DNA from: Anaerolineae bacterium
GTDB lineage: Bacteria > Chloroflexota > Anaerolineae > Promineifilales > Promineifilaceae
Assembly (NCBI GenBank): GCA_014879345.1
Contig: JACSSI010000011.1
Span: 1 to 19,955 of the forward strand
Reading direction: 5' to 3'
Length of the DNA: 19,955 nucleotides
The notes below the pieces were generated by a model. It did not search any database. It was not told the DNA's origin and worked only from the letters and a program-made list of their open reading frames with translations. Positions 1 to 8,017 of this stretch are shown one piece after another. Positions within the stretch are counted from its first letter, which is position 1, and every line of letters starts with the position of its first letter. Position numbers and translations under genes: made by a program.

Positions 1-1734
1 TATTTCTGCCACAAATGTTTGAATCGCCGTCTTTGCTTCCATCGGAATGGTTGCCAGAATGCTGCCGGTGGAGGGCAAGGAAGAGCCATCGGTAGCTAAA
101 CGGCCGCCCTCTTGGCTCAAGGACAGCGCCTCCTGACCGGAGCCTGCTTCGTAATTGTTTCCGCCAAAACCATGAGATTCAATGGCGTTACCAAGGCTGT
201 CGCTGTAGGCGCTGTAGCCTAAATGCCCTCCGTTGACTCGGAGGAGCTGGGTGGCGAATATTTCTTTTTGTTGCAGGCCATCATTGAAGACAATACGGAA
301 CTGGAGTGTGCGCTCCACATCCCGCCCGCCTTTTTCAAATAAGCCGGGAATATCTCTAAACCCGATCTTTTTGCGTCCGGTGAGGGTGCCGGCGGCTGCT
401 TCGGCGACTGCTGCTTTCCAGGTTAAGGCGCAGCCAGCGGCGGGTGTGTCAAACGTGGAGGCATCTGGTTTGATGCCGTGAATGTCGTTCCAGGGTTTTA
501 TGCCGATGGCGCCTTGATTGTCATGCGGCACATCGACATATTCCCAATATTCAAATTCAAGGCCATAGACGGTGTTGGGTTTGGCATTTGCAGGTGTGAC
601 TGGATGTGTACCGGCATCAATTTCTACCCACACGTCCATAGCATGACCGAGTTGGCCTAAATTCCCGCGAGCATTGCTTACGTTAATGCCTGCATTGATA
701 ATTTTGGCGAGGTTGCTTTGGTTGTCTCGCCGCTGAATTTTGTGGGCGGCTGTTTGTTCTTTAACGGCCGTTTCCCCATTTACTCGTTTTGCTTGTACAG
801 AACTGTGCTGCGGTACGGCTCCTTGCTGAATGGTGTGCGTGAGTTCGTGGGCGAGCAATTGTTGACCACTGCTGCTGCCTGGATTGTATTCACCTGTGCG
901 AAAGAATACGTCTTGCCCGGTGGTGAAGGCGCGGGCACTGATGGAACGATTGATGGCGTCTGACGTACTGTCTGTATGGATCCGTACACCGCTAAAGTTT
1001 GCATTGAAGGCATTTTCCATTGGCTGGCGAATGGTGTCGGGCAGTGTTTGTCCATTGGAACGGCCGTTTTGGATGGCGCTTTCAATATCTGGTGTAATTT
1101 CACCACCTTTGGCACTCGCTTGCCGTTGCGCCTTTTCCGCTGATTTCATTTGCGCTTCTTCTTCATGATGGCGTTGCGCAAGCGGACTCATTTGCATTTC
1201 TTCATGATCATGTCTCTGCAAGAAAGAGTGGGGCATCATTTGCAGTTCTTCCTCTTCTTCTTGCCGTTGCCCAAGAGATTGCATTTGTAGTTCTTCCTCA
1301 TCTTCCTGTCGCTGCAACCGCGAAATAGAAGGCACTTGTCCACTGGGCGCAAACAACGGGACACTGCCCTCGGGTTTCATTTGCAGTTCTTCTTCCTCTT
1401 CCTGGCGCTGGGCTGTTTTCGCAGGAGCGGATTGCGTTTGGGATGTGTTGATCTGACTGACGACTTGCTTGGCAACCGCATCGGCTTCTTGCTCGTATTT
1501 ATCGCCGACGGGGCCAACGGTCATTTTACGCTGGAGAGTAAGCCGCCGAAGTGCCTGGTTGCCGATGGTGCGTTGCAAGATTTGGGCATCGGCTGGTGAA
1601 AGACTACGTGGATCAGCATAGGCGCGTTGGAGGGTGGGGAATGGGGTGGGAACGGCCGTTTCCATTCCCTGTATCTCTTGTTTCGCCGTTTTTGCCTGGG
1701 CTGGTTCTGCTTGCTGCTGATTTTGCTTATTCAT
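1..1734 (-). CDS. DUF4157 (HELTH) eCIS-associated protein A, C-terminus cut by window edge
   Basis: The frame is open from the ATG at 1734-1732 to position 1, giving 578 residues with no stop. A Shine-Dalgarno-like AGAGGAAAG precedes the start. Visible in order: residues 47-66 carry the LQRTIGNQALRRL motif common at the front of DUF4157 proteins; 71-90 carry a VGPVGDKYEQEADAVA motif; 109-200 hold degenerate QRQEEEEELQM repeats; about 210-304 is the DUF4157 domain with H296-E-L-T-H300. Residues 335-578 are a separate region I do not recognise, with aromatic-rich beta-type sequence. DUF4157 proteins are known neighbours and candidate cargo or toxin carriers of extracellular contractile injection systems. 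The N-terminal 300 residues closely match the next gene upstream (3601-1811), while the C-terminal part does not, so a modular payload is plausible. Whether HELTH is a working zinc protease site cannot be told. Identity of the DUF4157 half is firm; the function is inferred. Confidence 0.88.
   Translation of the reverse strand, partial: MNKQNQQQAEPAQAKTAKQEIQGMETAVPTPFPTLQRAYADPRSLSPADAQILQRTIGNQALRRLTLQRKMTVGPVGDKYEQEADAVAKQVVSQINTSQTQSAPAKTAQRQEEEEELQMKPEGSVPLFAPSGQVPSISRLQRQEDEEELQMQSLGQRQEEEEELQMMPHSFLQRHDHEEMQMSPLAQRHHEEEAQMKSAEKAQRQASAKGGEITPDIESAIQNGRSNGQTLPDTIRQPMENAFNANFSGVRIHTDSTSDAINRSISARAFTTGQDVFFRTGEYNPGSSSGQQLLAHELTHTIQQGAVPQHSSVQAKRVNGETAVKEQTAAHKIQRRDNQSNLAKIINAGINVSNARGNLGQLGHAMDVWVEIDAGTHPVTPANAKPNTVYGLEFEYWEYVDVPHDNQGAIGIKPWNDIHGIKPDASTFDTPAAGCALTWKAAVAEAAAGTLTGRKKIGFRDIPGLFEKGGRDVERTLQFRIVFNDGLQQKEIFATQLLRVNGGHLGYSAYSDSLGNAIESHGFGGNNYEAGSGQEALSLSQEGGRLATDGSSLPSTGSILATIPMEAKTAIQTFVAEI
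1144..1410 (-). repeat. Degenerate Gln/Glu-rich tandem repeats (QRQEEEEELQM type) in protein A
   Basis: Residues 109-197 of protein A contain about five copies of an 11-13 residue unit, with one 20-residue interruption after the first. Later copies drift to QRHDHEEMQM and QRHHEEEAQM, with His replacing Gln/Glu. The repeats are coding, read in one frame, and match the array in the neighbouring paralog. A flexible, highly acidic linker between the N-terminal motif region and DUF4157 is the simplest reading. Confidence 0.85.
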
Positions 1735-1810
1735 TGAGATTCTTTCCTCTTTGAACATGAGAAACTGGTTCAGTGAGTTATGCTATCACCGCGAGATCTC
1801 AAATCCAATC
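1735..1810 (-). other. Short spacer between the two DUF4157 genes, with ribosome binding site
   Basis: This 76-base gap lies between the stop of protein B and the start of protein A. On the minus strand it holds AGAGGAAAG about ten bases before the ATG at 1734. I see no strong hairpin with a T-run, so read-through from protein B to protein A is likely. Confidence 0.6.
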
Positions 1811-3601
1811 CTAAAGCGTCGGTGTGAAGTGAGCGACCACACCTTTACTTTCCTGTCGATTTGTACTGTCCAGGGTCAATGTCAACTCCCAATATCTTCC
1901 ATCCCAAACTGGGCGCAGATTGAGGGTCTTGGCTCTATCGGAGGCAAGATCGGTGCTTTTGAGGGCGCGGAATTTTCGCCACTCCTTTATTTCATTCTGT
2001 GAATTAATAATAGTCCCTCTGATAATAGCTTCGATACCCTTTATCGTTGTATCTTCATCGAAATAGCTCTGAACTTGCATCGGTGGACCGCTCAGATATT
2101 TCGGGTGATGACGCCTCATCATATGCATTGCCATAGCCTGACTAAAGGTAAACTGTGCCCCTCCGCTGGCAAGGACAAGGAATGGATCGGGAAGTTTGAG
2201 CTCTTGGAAATCTTGCTGGGTCTGAGGTGTGGCAAGCTTTAGCCCAGGAATGTCGTCAGGGATCGTATTATTAAGCTCCTGTAGAAGTTCAACAAGTCCT
2301 TCTTTTTGGTCGCCGAGACGCGCACTTAACCGCCCCGCCTTTTCGGCGCCTAACTTCACCAATCCTGTAGCGAGCGCAGTGGTATAAGTTGCTCTATCCA
2401 CCTGACTCACAGCGACTGGCGCTAAAGGATTCTCATCTCCCATCACACCAGTGCAGATGCCGTAAAGTTTGGGGAGATTGTACTTCTTGACTGCTTGTGG
2501 AAATGCTCTCGTCCATGTTGCCAGCCAGTCCATTGCCCATAGCCGCGCATCCTGATCAATTGTTCGCTGAATTATCGATGAACCGTTCGAGAAATTGCCT
2601 ATTTGGGCAAAATAATGATTCTGATCTTTTTTTCGCTGAATGCTGGAGAGCGCACCTTTATTTCCTTCGGGATCACCTTGCCGCTGCACTACCCCACTAT
2701 TCTGCTGTACAACATGAGTTAATTCATGTGCCAACAGCTCCTGTCCGCCAGTGTTATTTGGATTATATTCACCGGAACGAAAGAACACATCTTGTCCACT
2801 GGTGAAGGCGCGGGCGCTCAGGGAACGATTTAAAGTGTCAGCCTGGCTGTCAGCATGGATTTTTACGTTACTAAAATCGGCGTTGAAGGCTTGTTCCAGC
2901 GGGCCGCGTATGTTGGCTGATATTGGCTGTCCGCCGGATTTGGCGCTTTGCACTGAGCTTTCTACGTCACTGCTTAATTCCCCCCCCGTTAGCATGGGAT
3001 CACCTTTGGCTTGAAGTTCCTCTTCTTCTTGTTGCCGCTGAATTGCTTTCATCTGTAATTCTTCTTCTTCCTGGCGTTGTAAAGAAGAGATGTTGGGCAG
3101 CGGTTTCATTTGTAGTTCTTCCTCGTCTTCTTGGCGCTGGATGGGCTTCATTTGTAGCTCATCTTCCTCTTGTCGTTGGATGAGCGGTTTCATCTGCAAT
3201 TCTTCCTCTTCCTCCTGGCGCTGTATTAGAGGTTTCATTTGTAGTTCTTCCTCTTCTTGGCGTTGAGTCGTTTGTGCAGGAGCGGTTTGGGTGGAGGTGG
3301 TGTGCAATTTGCTAACAACTTGTTTGGCAACGGCATCGGCTTCTTGTTCGTATTTATCACCGACGGGGCCGACGGTCATTTTGCGTTGGATGGTGAGGCG
3401 GCGCAGCGCTTGGTTGCCAAGCGTGCGCTGCAGGGTTTGGGCATCGGCTGGTGAAAGGGTTTTGGGATCTGCAAAAGCACGTTGGAGAGAGGGTATGGGA
3501 TTGGCAACGACCGTTTTCACCCCGCGCATCTCATCCTGAGCAGGTTTGCTCACCCGGGACTTGCTCTGCGTATCCTGCTGTACCTGTTTATCCTTGCTCA
3601 T
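1811..3601 (-). CDS. DUF4157 (HELTH) eCIS-associated protein B with a toxin-like C-terminus
   Basis: 596 residues, starting at the ATG at 3601-3599 behind a GGGAG ribosome binding site. Order: LQRTLGNQALRRL motif (57-69), VGPVGDKYEQEADAVA (78-92), six acidic Q/E repeats (113-199), DUF4157 domain (about 203-300) with H292-E-L-T-H296, then a distinct C-terminal region (about 345-596). That region contains a HMMRRHHP stretch (493-500) followed by a QSYFDEDTTIKGIEAII segment and a WDGRYWELTL strand. This layout reminds me of small C-terminal nuclease toxins of the EndoU/BECR kind, but that is a weak, memory-based resemblance. There is no signal peptide, as expected for a payload loaded into a particle from the cytoplasm. 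It lies 16 bases downstream of the AAA+ ATPase gene, a typical eCIS neighbourhood. It could instead be a processing or chaperone-like protein. DUF4157 identity is firm; toxin activity is unproven. Confidence 0.9.
   Translation of the reverse strand: MSKDKQVQQDTQSKSRVSKPAQDEMRGVKTVVANPIPSLQRAFADPKTLSPADAQTLQRTLGNQALRRLTIQRKMTVGPVGDKYEQEADAVAKQVVSKLHTTSTQTAPAQTTQRQEEEELQMKPLIQRQEEEEELQMKPLIQRQEEDELQMKPIQRQEDEEELQMKPLPNISSLQRQEEEELQMKAIQRQQEEEELQAKGDPMLTGGELSSDVESSVQSAKSGGQPISANIRGPLEQAFNADFSNVKIHADSQADTLNRSLSARAFTSGQDVFFRSGEYNPNNTGGQELLAHELTHVVQQNSGVVQRQGDPEGNKGALSSIQRKKDQNHYFAQIGNFSNGSSIIQRTIDQDARLWAMDWLATWTRAFPQAVKKYNLPKLYGICTGVMGDENPLAPVAVSQVDRATYTTALATGLVKLGAEKAGRLSARLGDQKEGLVELLQELNNTIPDDIPGLKLATPQTQQDFQELKLPDPFLVLASGGAQFTFSQAMAMHMMRRHHPKYLSGPPMQVQSYFDEDTTIKGIEAIIRGTIINSQNEIKEWRKFRALKSTDLASDRAKTLNLRPVWDGRYWELTLTLDSTNRQESKGVVAHFTPTL
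3005..3265 (-). repeat. Six tandem Q/E-rich repeats (QRQEEEELQMKP type) in protein B
   Basis: Residues 113-199 consist of six copies of a 12-16 residue unit built on QRQ, a run of Glu/Asp, LQMK and Pro. On the plus strand this appears as recurring blocks of ttcatttgtagttcttcctc-like sequence. The repeat is better preserved here than in protein A. Such repeats can expand or contract by slippage or recombination, and the two arrays could recombine with each other. Confidence 0.9.
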
Positions 3602-3617
3602 GTGTAATCTCCCTTAC

Positions 3618-5759
3618 TCAAATCTCTAACTCGCGATCATCAACCAATCGACCCATCTTTTGCAGCTCTCGCCGCGTACCGTGCATCAAATGCGCCATCG
3701 TCACCACCTGACCGTTGCTGGCAGCCAGGTAAGTGGCCGTGACAATAATATTGCGAATATTCCCCCCCGGAATCTCAAACCGTTCCGCCATCAATTCAAA
3801 ATCCAGGTCTGGATCACGAGGAACGGTGCTGGGGAAAAGCGTCTGCCAGATGTGCAGCCGGTCTGGCGCCTTGGGGAAGGGGAAGTCGAGCGCAAATTGC
3901 AGGCGGCGCATGAAGGCATCATCTAAATTATTACGCAGGTTTGTGGCGAGAATGGTCACGCCGTCATAGGTTTCCATGCGTTGCAGCAGGTAGCTGATTT
4001 CAATATTCGCATAGCGGTCGTGGGCGTCTTTGACTTCAGAGCGCTTGCCAAAGATGGCGTCTGCTTCGTCAAAAAAGAGGATGGCATTGCTGCTTTCTGC
4101 TTCGTTGAAGATTTTTTCCAGGTTCTTTTCGGTTTCACCGATGTATTTGCTGACCATGGTGGAGAGGTCGATTTTGTACAAATCCAGTCCTAACTCACCC
4201 GCCATGACTTCTGCGCCCATGGTTTTGCCAGTGCCAGGTTCGCCGAAGAAGAGGGCGGTTACACCAGCGCTGGCGGTCAGTTTTTTGCCAATGCCCCACT
4301 CTTCCAGCACCTGCGGACGGCAGCGCACGGTTTGCACCATTTCACGCAGCATCTCGACCTGGTCGGCGGGCAGTACCAGGTCTTCCCAGGAGTAGCGGGG
4401 GGTGATTTTTTTGGCGAGCGTGGCGAGTTTGGGGTTGGAATGGGCGCGGGCGGCGGCGAAGAGATCCTGGTTTTCTACGGAACGGCCGTTTTGCGCGGCC
4501 AAATCACGAGCGGTGCTGACTAAATCTTGCAGTTGTTCGGTGGAGAGTTTGAACTGTCCGGCCAGTAAATCGATGTCTAAGGGGGGTACGGCCGTTTCTG
4601 CTTCCAGAAAATGGGTGAGCAAATGAGTGCGTTGGTGAGTTAGCGGCAAAGAAAATTCCAGCCAGTAAAAATGGCGCGTGCGCGGTACGCTGCGAGCCTG
4701 CCATTTCTTTTCACTGATAATGACAACAGAACCTGGATGGTCGTGGACGGCTTTCAATAATTCAGGGGGCGGGGCATCATCTGTCAGGCAAACGTCCCAG
4801 CCGGTAATAGCTGGGAGGGCATTTATCAGCAGGGCATCCCGCAGGAGGACGTGAACGGCTTCTTTTGCCGGGATAGCAGCCGTGATTGCTTTTTCCAAAT
4901 CCAGGGTGAGCAAGGGTGACTGGGTGAATTGGGCGATGCGTGTGGCGGCTTCCTGTTGTGCTAATTTGTCGCGCCCGTACAGGTTGAAAAAGCCATCATT
5001 TGATCTCAATGTTTCCAGTTGTGTTTGCATGTCGGTTGCCAGCAGGTTGAGATTAGGCGCTGGCTTTGGATTGAAGCTGAGACACTCTTTCAAAAATTGG
5101 GGTGCCTGATACAGTCCCAACAGCAGCCAGTTGACAATGCCTTCGTCCGGGTAGAGTGATTTTTCTACCAATGGTGGACGGTGGATGCCGGGTTCTGCTT
5201 CCAGTGTCACCAGCCGGTGGAGCAGCAAGGGGGATTCTTCGCCAAACAAGGTGAGTGCCAGCAAGCGTTCCGGGCTGTTGACAAAGAGCAAGTCAAGCAC
5301 CAGATTGACTGACGGCCGTTTTCGGGTGAGGTCATCTTGCAAGAAGCCGTATAGTTTGCCGTAACGTGGGTCAAGCTGCGGCGCAATGCTGATCAGGAAT
5401 GTATCCAGCATGATCCGGTCTAAATCGAGTAAAACTGCCAATTGGAACAGGCGCAAGCTGATTTGTTGCGCGTCTGCCTGCTCAACTACGGCGGCTATTT
5501 GTTGTTGTATGTCTGTTAATGCTTCTTCGTAGGGCGTGTCTTCCTCTTCGTTTAGTTCGTCATAGCTGCTGCCAAACGGCCGTTGTAACAATGCCAGTGC
5601 TTGATTGGTTGACATGAAAAAACGGCCGTTATCCACATCTTCGGCCACAGGCAGGGTGGCTTGATGAAAACGCTGAATTTGTCGGTGCAGCAAAATATCC
5701 AGACGAGCCAACTCTAGCTGTAAATGGAGAAAGCTCAGATTTGAATTCGAATCGGGCAT
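3618..5759 (-). CDS. AAA+ ATPase of the eCIS type (Afp15/Pvc15-like)
   Basis: 713 residues from the ATG at 5759-5757, with an AGGA box about nine bases upstream. The first 450 residues are an alpha-helical N-terminal region, including a degenerate nucleotide-fold-like stretch (about 300-390) that lacks a P-loop. The C-terminal AAA+ module is complete: Walker A GEPGTGKT (506-513), Walker B ILFFDEAD (560-567), sensor 1 ILATN (603-607), arginine-finger candidates R618/R619, and sensor 2 GGNIRN with R669. AAA+ ATPases of this architecture are a hallmark of eCIS loci. In Photorhabdus PVC the counterpart has been implicated in payload loading. Here it sits directly upstream of two DUF4157 proteins, which fits a role in handling or loading them. 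It is separated from the upstream VWA gene by a strong hairpin. Family assignment is confident; the exact job is inferred. Confidence 0.93.
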   Translation of the reverse strand: MPDSNSNLSFLHLQLELARLDILLHRQIQRFHQATLPVAEDVDNGRFFMSTNQALALLQRPFGSSYDELNEEEDTPYEEALTDIQQQIAAVVEQADAQQISLRLFQLAVLLDLDRIMLDTFLISIAPQLDPRYGKLYGFLQDDLTRKRPSVNLVLDLLFVNSPERLLALTLFGEESPLLLHRLVTLEAEPGIHRPPLVEKSLYPDEGIVNWLLLGLYQAPQFLKECLSFNPKPAPNLNLLATDMQTQLETLRSNDGFFNLYGRDKLAQQEAATRIAQFTQSPLLTLDLEKAITAAIPAKEAVHVLLRDALLINALPAITGWDVCLTDDAPPPELLKAVHDHPGSVVIISEKKWQARSVPRTRHFYWLEFSLPLTHQRTHLLTHFLEAETAVPPLDIDLLAGQFKLSTEQLQDLVSTARDLAAQNGRSVENQDLFAAARAHSNPKLATLAKKITPRYSWEDLVLPADQVEMLREMVQTVRCRPQVLEEWGIGKKLTASAGVTALFFGEPGTGKTMGAEVMAGELGLDLYKIDLSTMVSKYIGETEKNLEKIFNEAESSNAILFFDEADAIFGKRSEVKDAHDRYANIEISYLLQRMETYDGVTILATNLRNNLDDAFMRRLQFALDFPFPKAPDRLHIWQTLFPSTVPRDPDLDFELMAERFEIPGGNIRNIIVTATYLAASNGQVVTMAHLMHGTRRELQKMGRLVDDRELEI

Positions 5760-5772
5760 AGTCTAAAGTCCT

Positions 5773-5818
5773 AAAAAACCTGTAGTTAAGCGTAACCTCC
5801 CGGAGGTTGCGCTTAACT
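5773..5818 (-). terminator. Strong hairpin plus U-tract between the VWA-FHA and AAA+ genes
   Basis: Positions 5784-5818 form a near-perfect inverted repeat: AGTTAAGCG (5784-5792) with CGCTTAACT (5810-5818), and AACCTCC (5794-5800) with GGAGGTT (5802-5808). There is one mismatch, at 5793/5809. Read on the minus strand, the hairpin is followed four bases later by TTTTTT (5778-5773). The stop codon of the VWA gene (5819-5817) lies in the base of the stem. This looks like an intrinsic terminator or attenuator inside the gene cluster. The next gene starts only 14 bases past the T-run. Confidence 0.6.
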
Positions 5819-8009
5819 AGGCGTTTTCTATTGCTGATTCTGTCTTCGGTTCGACATCCGCTTCCACACTGAAAATGAAACTGGTTGTTTTGCCGATTTG
5901 GATGCGCGTGCCTCGGTCTGTACGCAGCGGCATCGGTTCACGGGCAGCAATTTGGGTGTCGTTGATGAAAGTGCCGTTGCTGCTGGCTAAATCTTCTATG
6001 AAATAATCATTATTTTCAGAGATGATTTGCGCATGTTTACGAGAGACATGGCGGTCTTTGGTGATGGAAATATCACAATCTTCACGACCGATTGTGAAGG
6101 GGAACTGGTTGATTTCCCAGCGATTGATCACAGTCAGGGAATCATCCGGCGAGCTGACCAGGGTGAGCGCGGCTTGCTGGCGTACAACTACTTCCGCTTC
6201 ATCCTCTTGTGACTGGGTAAAGAGGTTGAGACCCGCCGGCAGACTTCTGTAAGCGGTGCGAAAACCAAGATTGTGCCCAAAGCGCCAGGCCAGAAAAGCA
6301 ATGGCAATGCCCATGAAAATGAACATGAACATCAACAGGGGATTAGAACGTACTGCTTTGCCGGAACGCATCACCGCGTTATCAGGCGAGGTGGTGGTAA
6401 AGGAATGGCTGGCAGTCGTCAGCGTATCCCCGGATTCATCCAGGGCGTTGACGACCAGGGTGTAGCTGCCATTTTCTGCCTGGATGGGTGACTGGGCCAC
6501 GCCGGGCGCAACTGTCTCCAGGGTGAACGTTTCTGTGCGTTGATTGGTGGTTTGATTGAGTAAACGACCGTTTAACGCCACCATATCCCCTTCACCCGCA
6601 GTATGATATTCCACCACCAGCATTGCCTTGTCATCTTCCAATTTGAACGATTCAAAATTAAATCGAGCCGGTTCATTTTCAATAACAATAGACTCAATCG
6701 TCAGATCAAACGGGCGTGGTGGATTGTATTGAAATGCATACGTATCCGACACCGGCAAACCGTCTTCGCCGGTGATGAGATTGCCGCTGCGGTCACGCAA
6801 AACCACTTCGACCTGATACCGGTGATTTGGCAGCATGTTTTTTGTATCCAGGCGTACCTGCTGCAAAGGAGACGGGTTGGGGATGAGCGCCAGGTTAACC
6901 TGAATGTTACTCTCTTCATCCAGCGCCTCAGCCACAAGCTGACCGACGTTATCCACGTTGACGAGTGACGTATCGAAGATGAAACTGTCCGTTAGCGATT
7001 CGTAACGGAAATTACTGATGTGCACTGCCTGTTCCACGGCTTCTTTAGCCACACGATAATCGGCACTGCTTTGGAACAACAAAGGGCCTGGCACCGGTAA
7101 ACTGCCATTGTCCAATGTGAGCAGTAATCCGCCGCGTTGAATACCGGCGTTTGGCGTCAATTTAGCTTCAGCAAGCCAATGTTGGCCGATGTCGTTGAGG
7201 ATGAGGGGGAGTTGCTCGTTTATTTCCGCATCTGTGCCATTGATAAAAATGCCGCCAGTCGCGGCAGAGAGATCGTCTAAGACGTCGCTGTTGAGGGTGT
7301 TTTCCCGTTCAGCAATGCCGATGGTGTAGATGGGCAGTTTTTGATAGCGGTTTGCGGCAAATTCAGTTAATTCGTCACTGGTATACTCGCTGCATAACGT
7401 GCTGCTGCCGCGCTGTACTTCGTCTTTGCCATCTGTGAAGACGACCATGCCTCGATTGGGTGTATCTTGTGAGATTTGTTCCAGGGATTGGGCAGCCGTG
7501 TAGGCGACATCGTAGAAACAAGTGCCATTGTCTTCCGGTTGCACGCTATTAATGGCGTTGATGATTTGGGCGTGGTCGTTGGTGTATGGTTGCAGCAGGT
7601 TGATGTTGTCATCAAATTCGATGACGGCGAACTGCACTTCTGGCGGGGCGGCGTTGACGAGATCGACAGCGGCTTGCTGCACGCTATCGAAAACGGGTTC
7701 CATGCTGCCGCTGGCGTCCAGCACCAGCGCCATGTAGTACGGCGGTCTTTTGAGACTGGCCGGGTAGGTCGTTCCGTCTTCTAGCTGGATGGTGGCTTCG
7801 GAAACGGACGTTTCCACGCCCACGCCATCTCCTTCCAGCCTGAAATAAATACGCAGCAGCACATGATCTCCGGTTTCAATGGTTTCGATGTTATCCACCA
7901 CCACCCGGTTGGCGCTTTGTGCCAACAGCAGCGACGGCTGAATCAGCAGGGTTAAGCACAGCAAGCTAATGAGTATGATGGAAAGAATAATGATGTGCTT
8001 ACGCTGCAT
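5817..8009 (-). CDS. Membrane-anchored von Willebrand A protein with C-terminal cytoplasmic FHA domain
   Basis: 730 residues, ATG at 8009-8007, with AAAGG shortly upstream. Residues 1-32 are a clear signal peptide or signal anchor (basic MQRK, then a long hydrophobic core). A VWA domain follows (about 90-280) with an intact metal-ion site: D98-x-S100-x-S102 and T192/D193 in FTDGKDE. Residues 285-545 are beta-rich, Ig-like extracytoplasmic sequence. A membrane helix lies at about 557-575. A cytoplasmic FHA domain (about 636-715) has the key residues R642, S656, R657, H659 and N678. The topology puts VWA outside and FHA inside, so the protein could link an external or envelope ligand to a phosphothreonine partner. 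It starts 8 bases after the giant kinase stop, so the two are probably translationally coupled, and it is a reasonable binding partner or substrate reader for that kinase. Domains are firm; the role is inferred. Confidence 0.9.
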   Translation of the reverse strand: MQRKHIIILSIILISLLCLTLLIQPSLLLAQSANRVVVDNIETIETGDHVLLRIYFRLEGDGVGVETSVSEATIQLEDGTTYPASLKRPPYYMALVLDASGSMEPVFDSVQQAAVDLVNAAPPEVQFAVIEFDDNINLLQPYTNDHAQIINAINSVQPEDNGTCFYDVAYTAAQSLEQISQDTPNRGMVVFTDGKDEVQRGSSTLCSEYTSDELTEFAANRYQKLPIYTIGIAERENTLNSDVLDDLSAATGGIFINGTDAEINEQLPLILNDIGQHWLAEAKLTPNAGIQRGGLLLTLDNGSLPVPGPLLFQSSADYRVAKEAVEQAVHISNFRYESLTDSFIFDTSLVNVDNVGQLVAEALDEESNIQVNLALIPNPSPLQQVRLDTKNMLPNHRYQVEVVLRDRSGNLITGEDGLPVSDTYAFQYNPPRPFDLTIESIVIENEPARFNFESFKLEDDKAMLVVEYHTAGEGDMVALNGRLLNQTTNQRTETFTLETVAPGVAQSPIQAENGSYTLVVNALDESGDTLTTASHSFTTTSPDNAVMRSGKAVRSNPLLMFMFIFMGIAIAFLAWRFGHNLGFRTAYRSLPAGLNLFTQSQEDEAEVVVRQQAALTLVSSPDDSLTVINRWEINQFPFTIGREDCDISITKDRHVSRKHAQIISENNDYFIEDLASSNGTFINDTQIAAREPMPLRTDRGTRIQIGKTTSFIFSVEADVEPKTESAIENA

Positions 8010-8017
8010 AGAAACCT

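Noticed and set aside
2713..2727. HELTH as proof of an active zinc protease in protein B
   Set aside because: HExxH is part of the DUF4157 signature, but I cannot identify the third metal ligand, so catalysis is left open.
3005..3265. CRISPR-like periodic DNA
   Set aside because: The period is short and irregular, units abut without unique spacers, and the whole array reads as QRQEEEELQMK protein repeats in a long gene.
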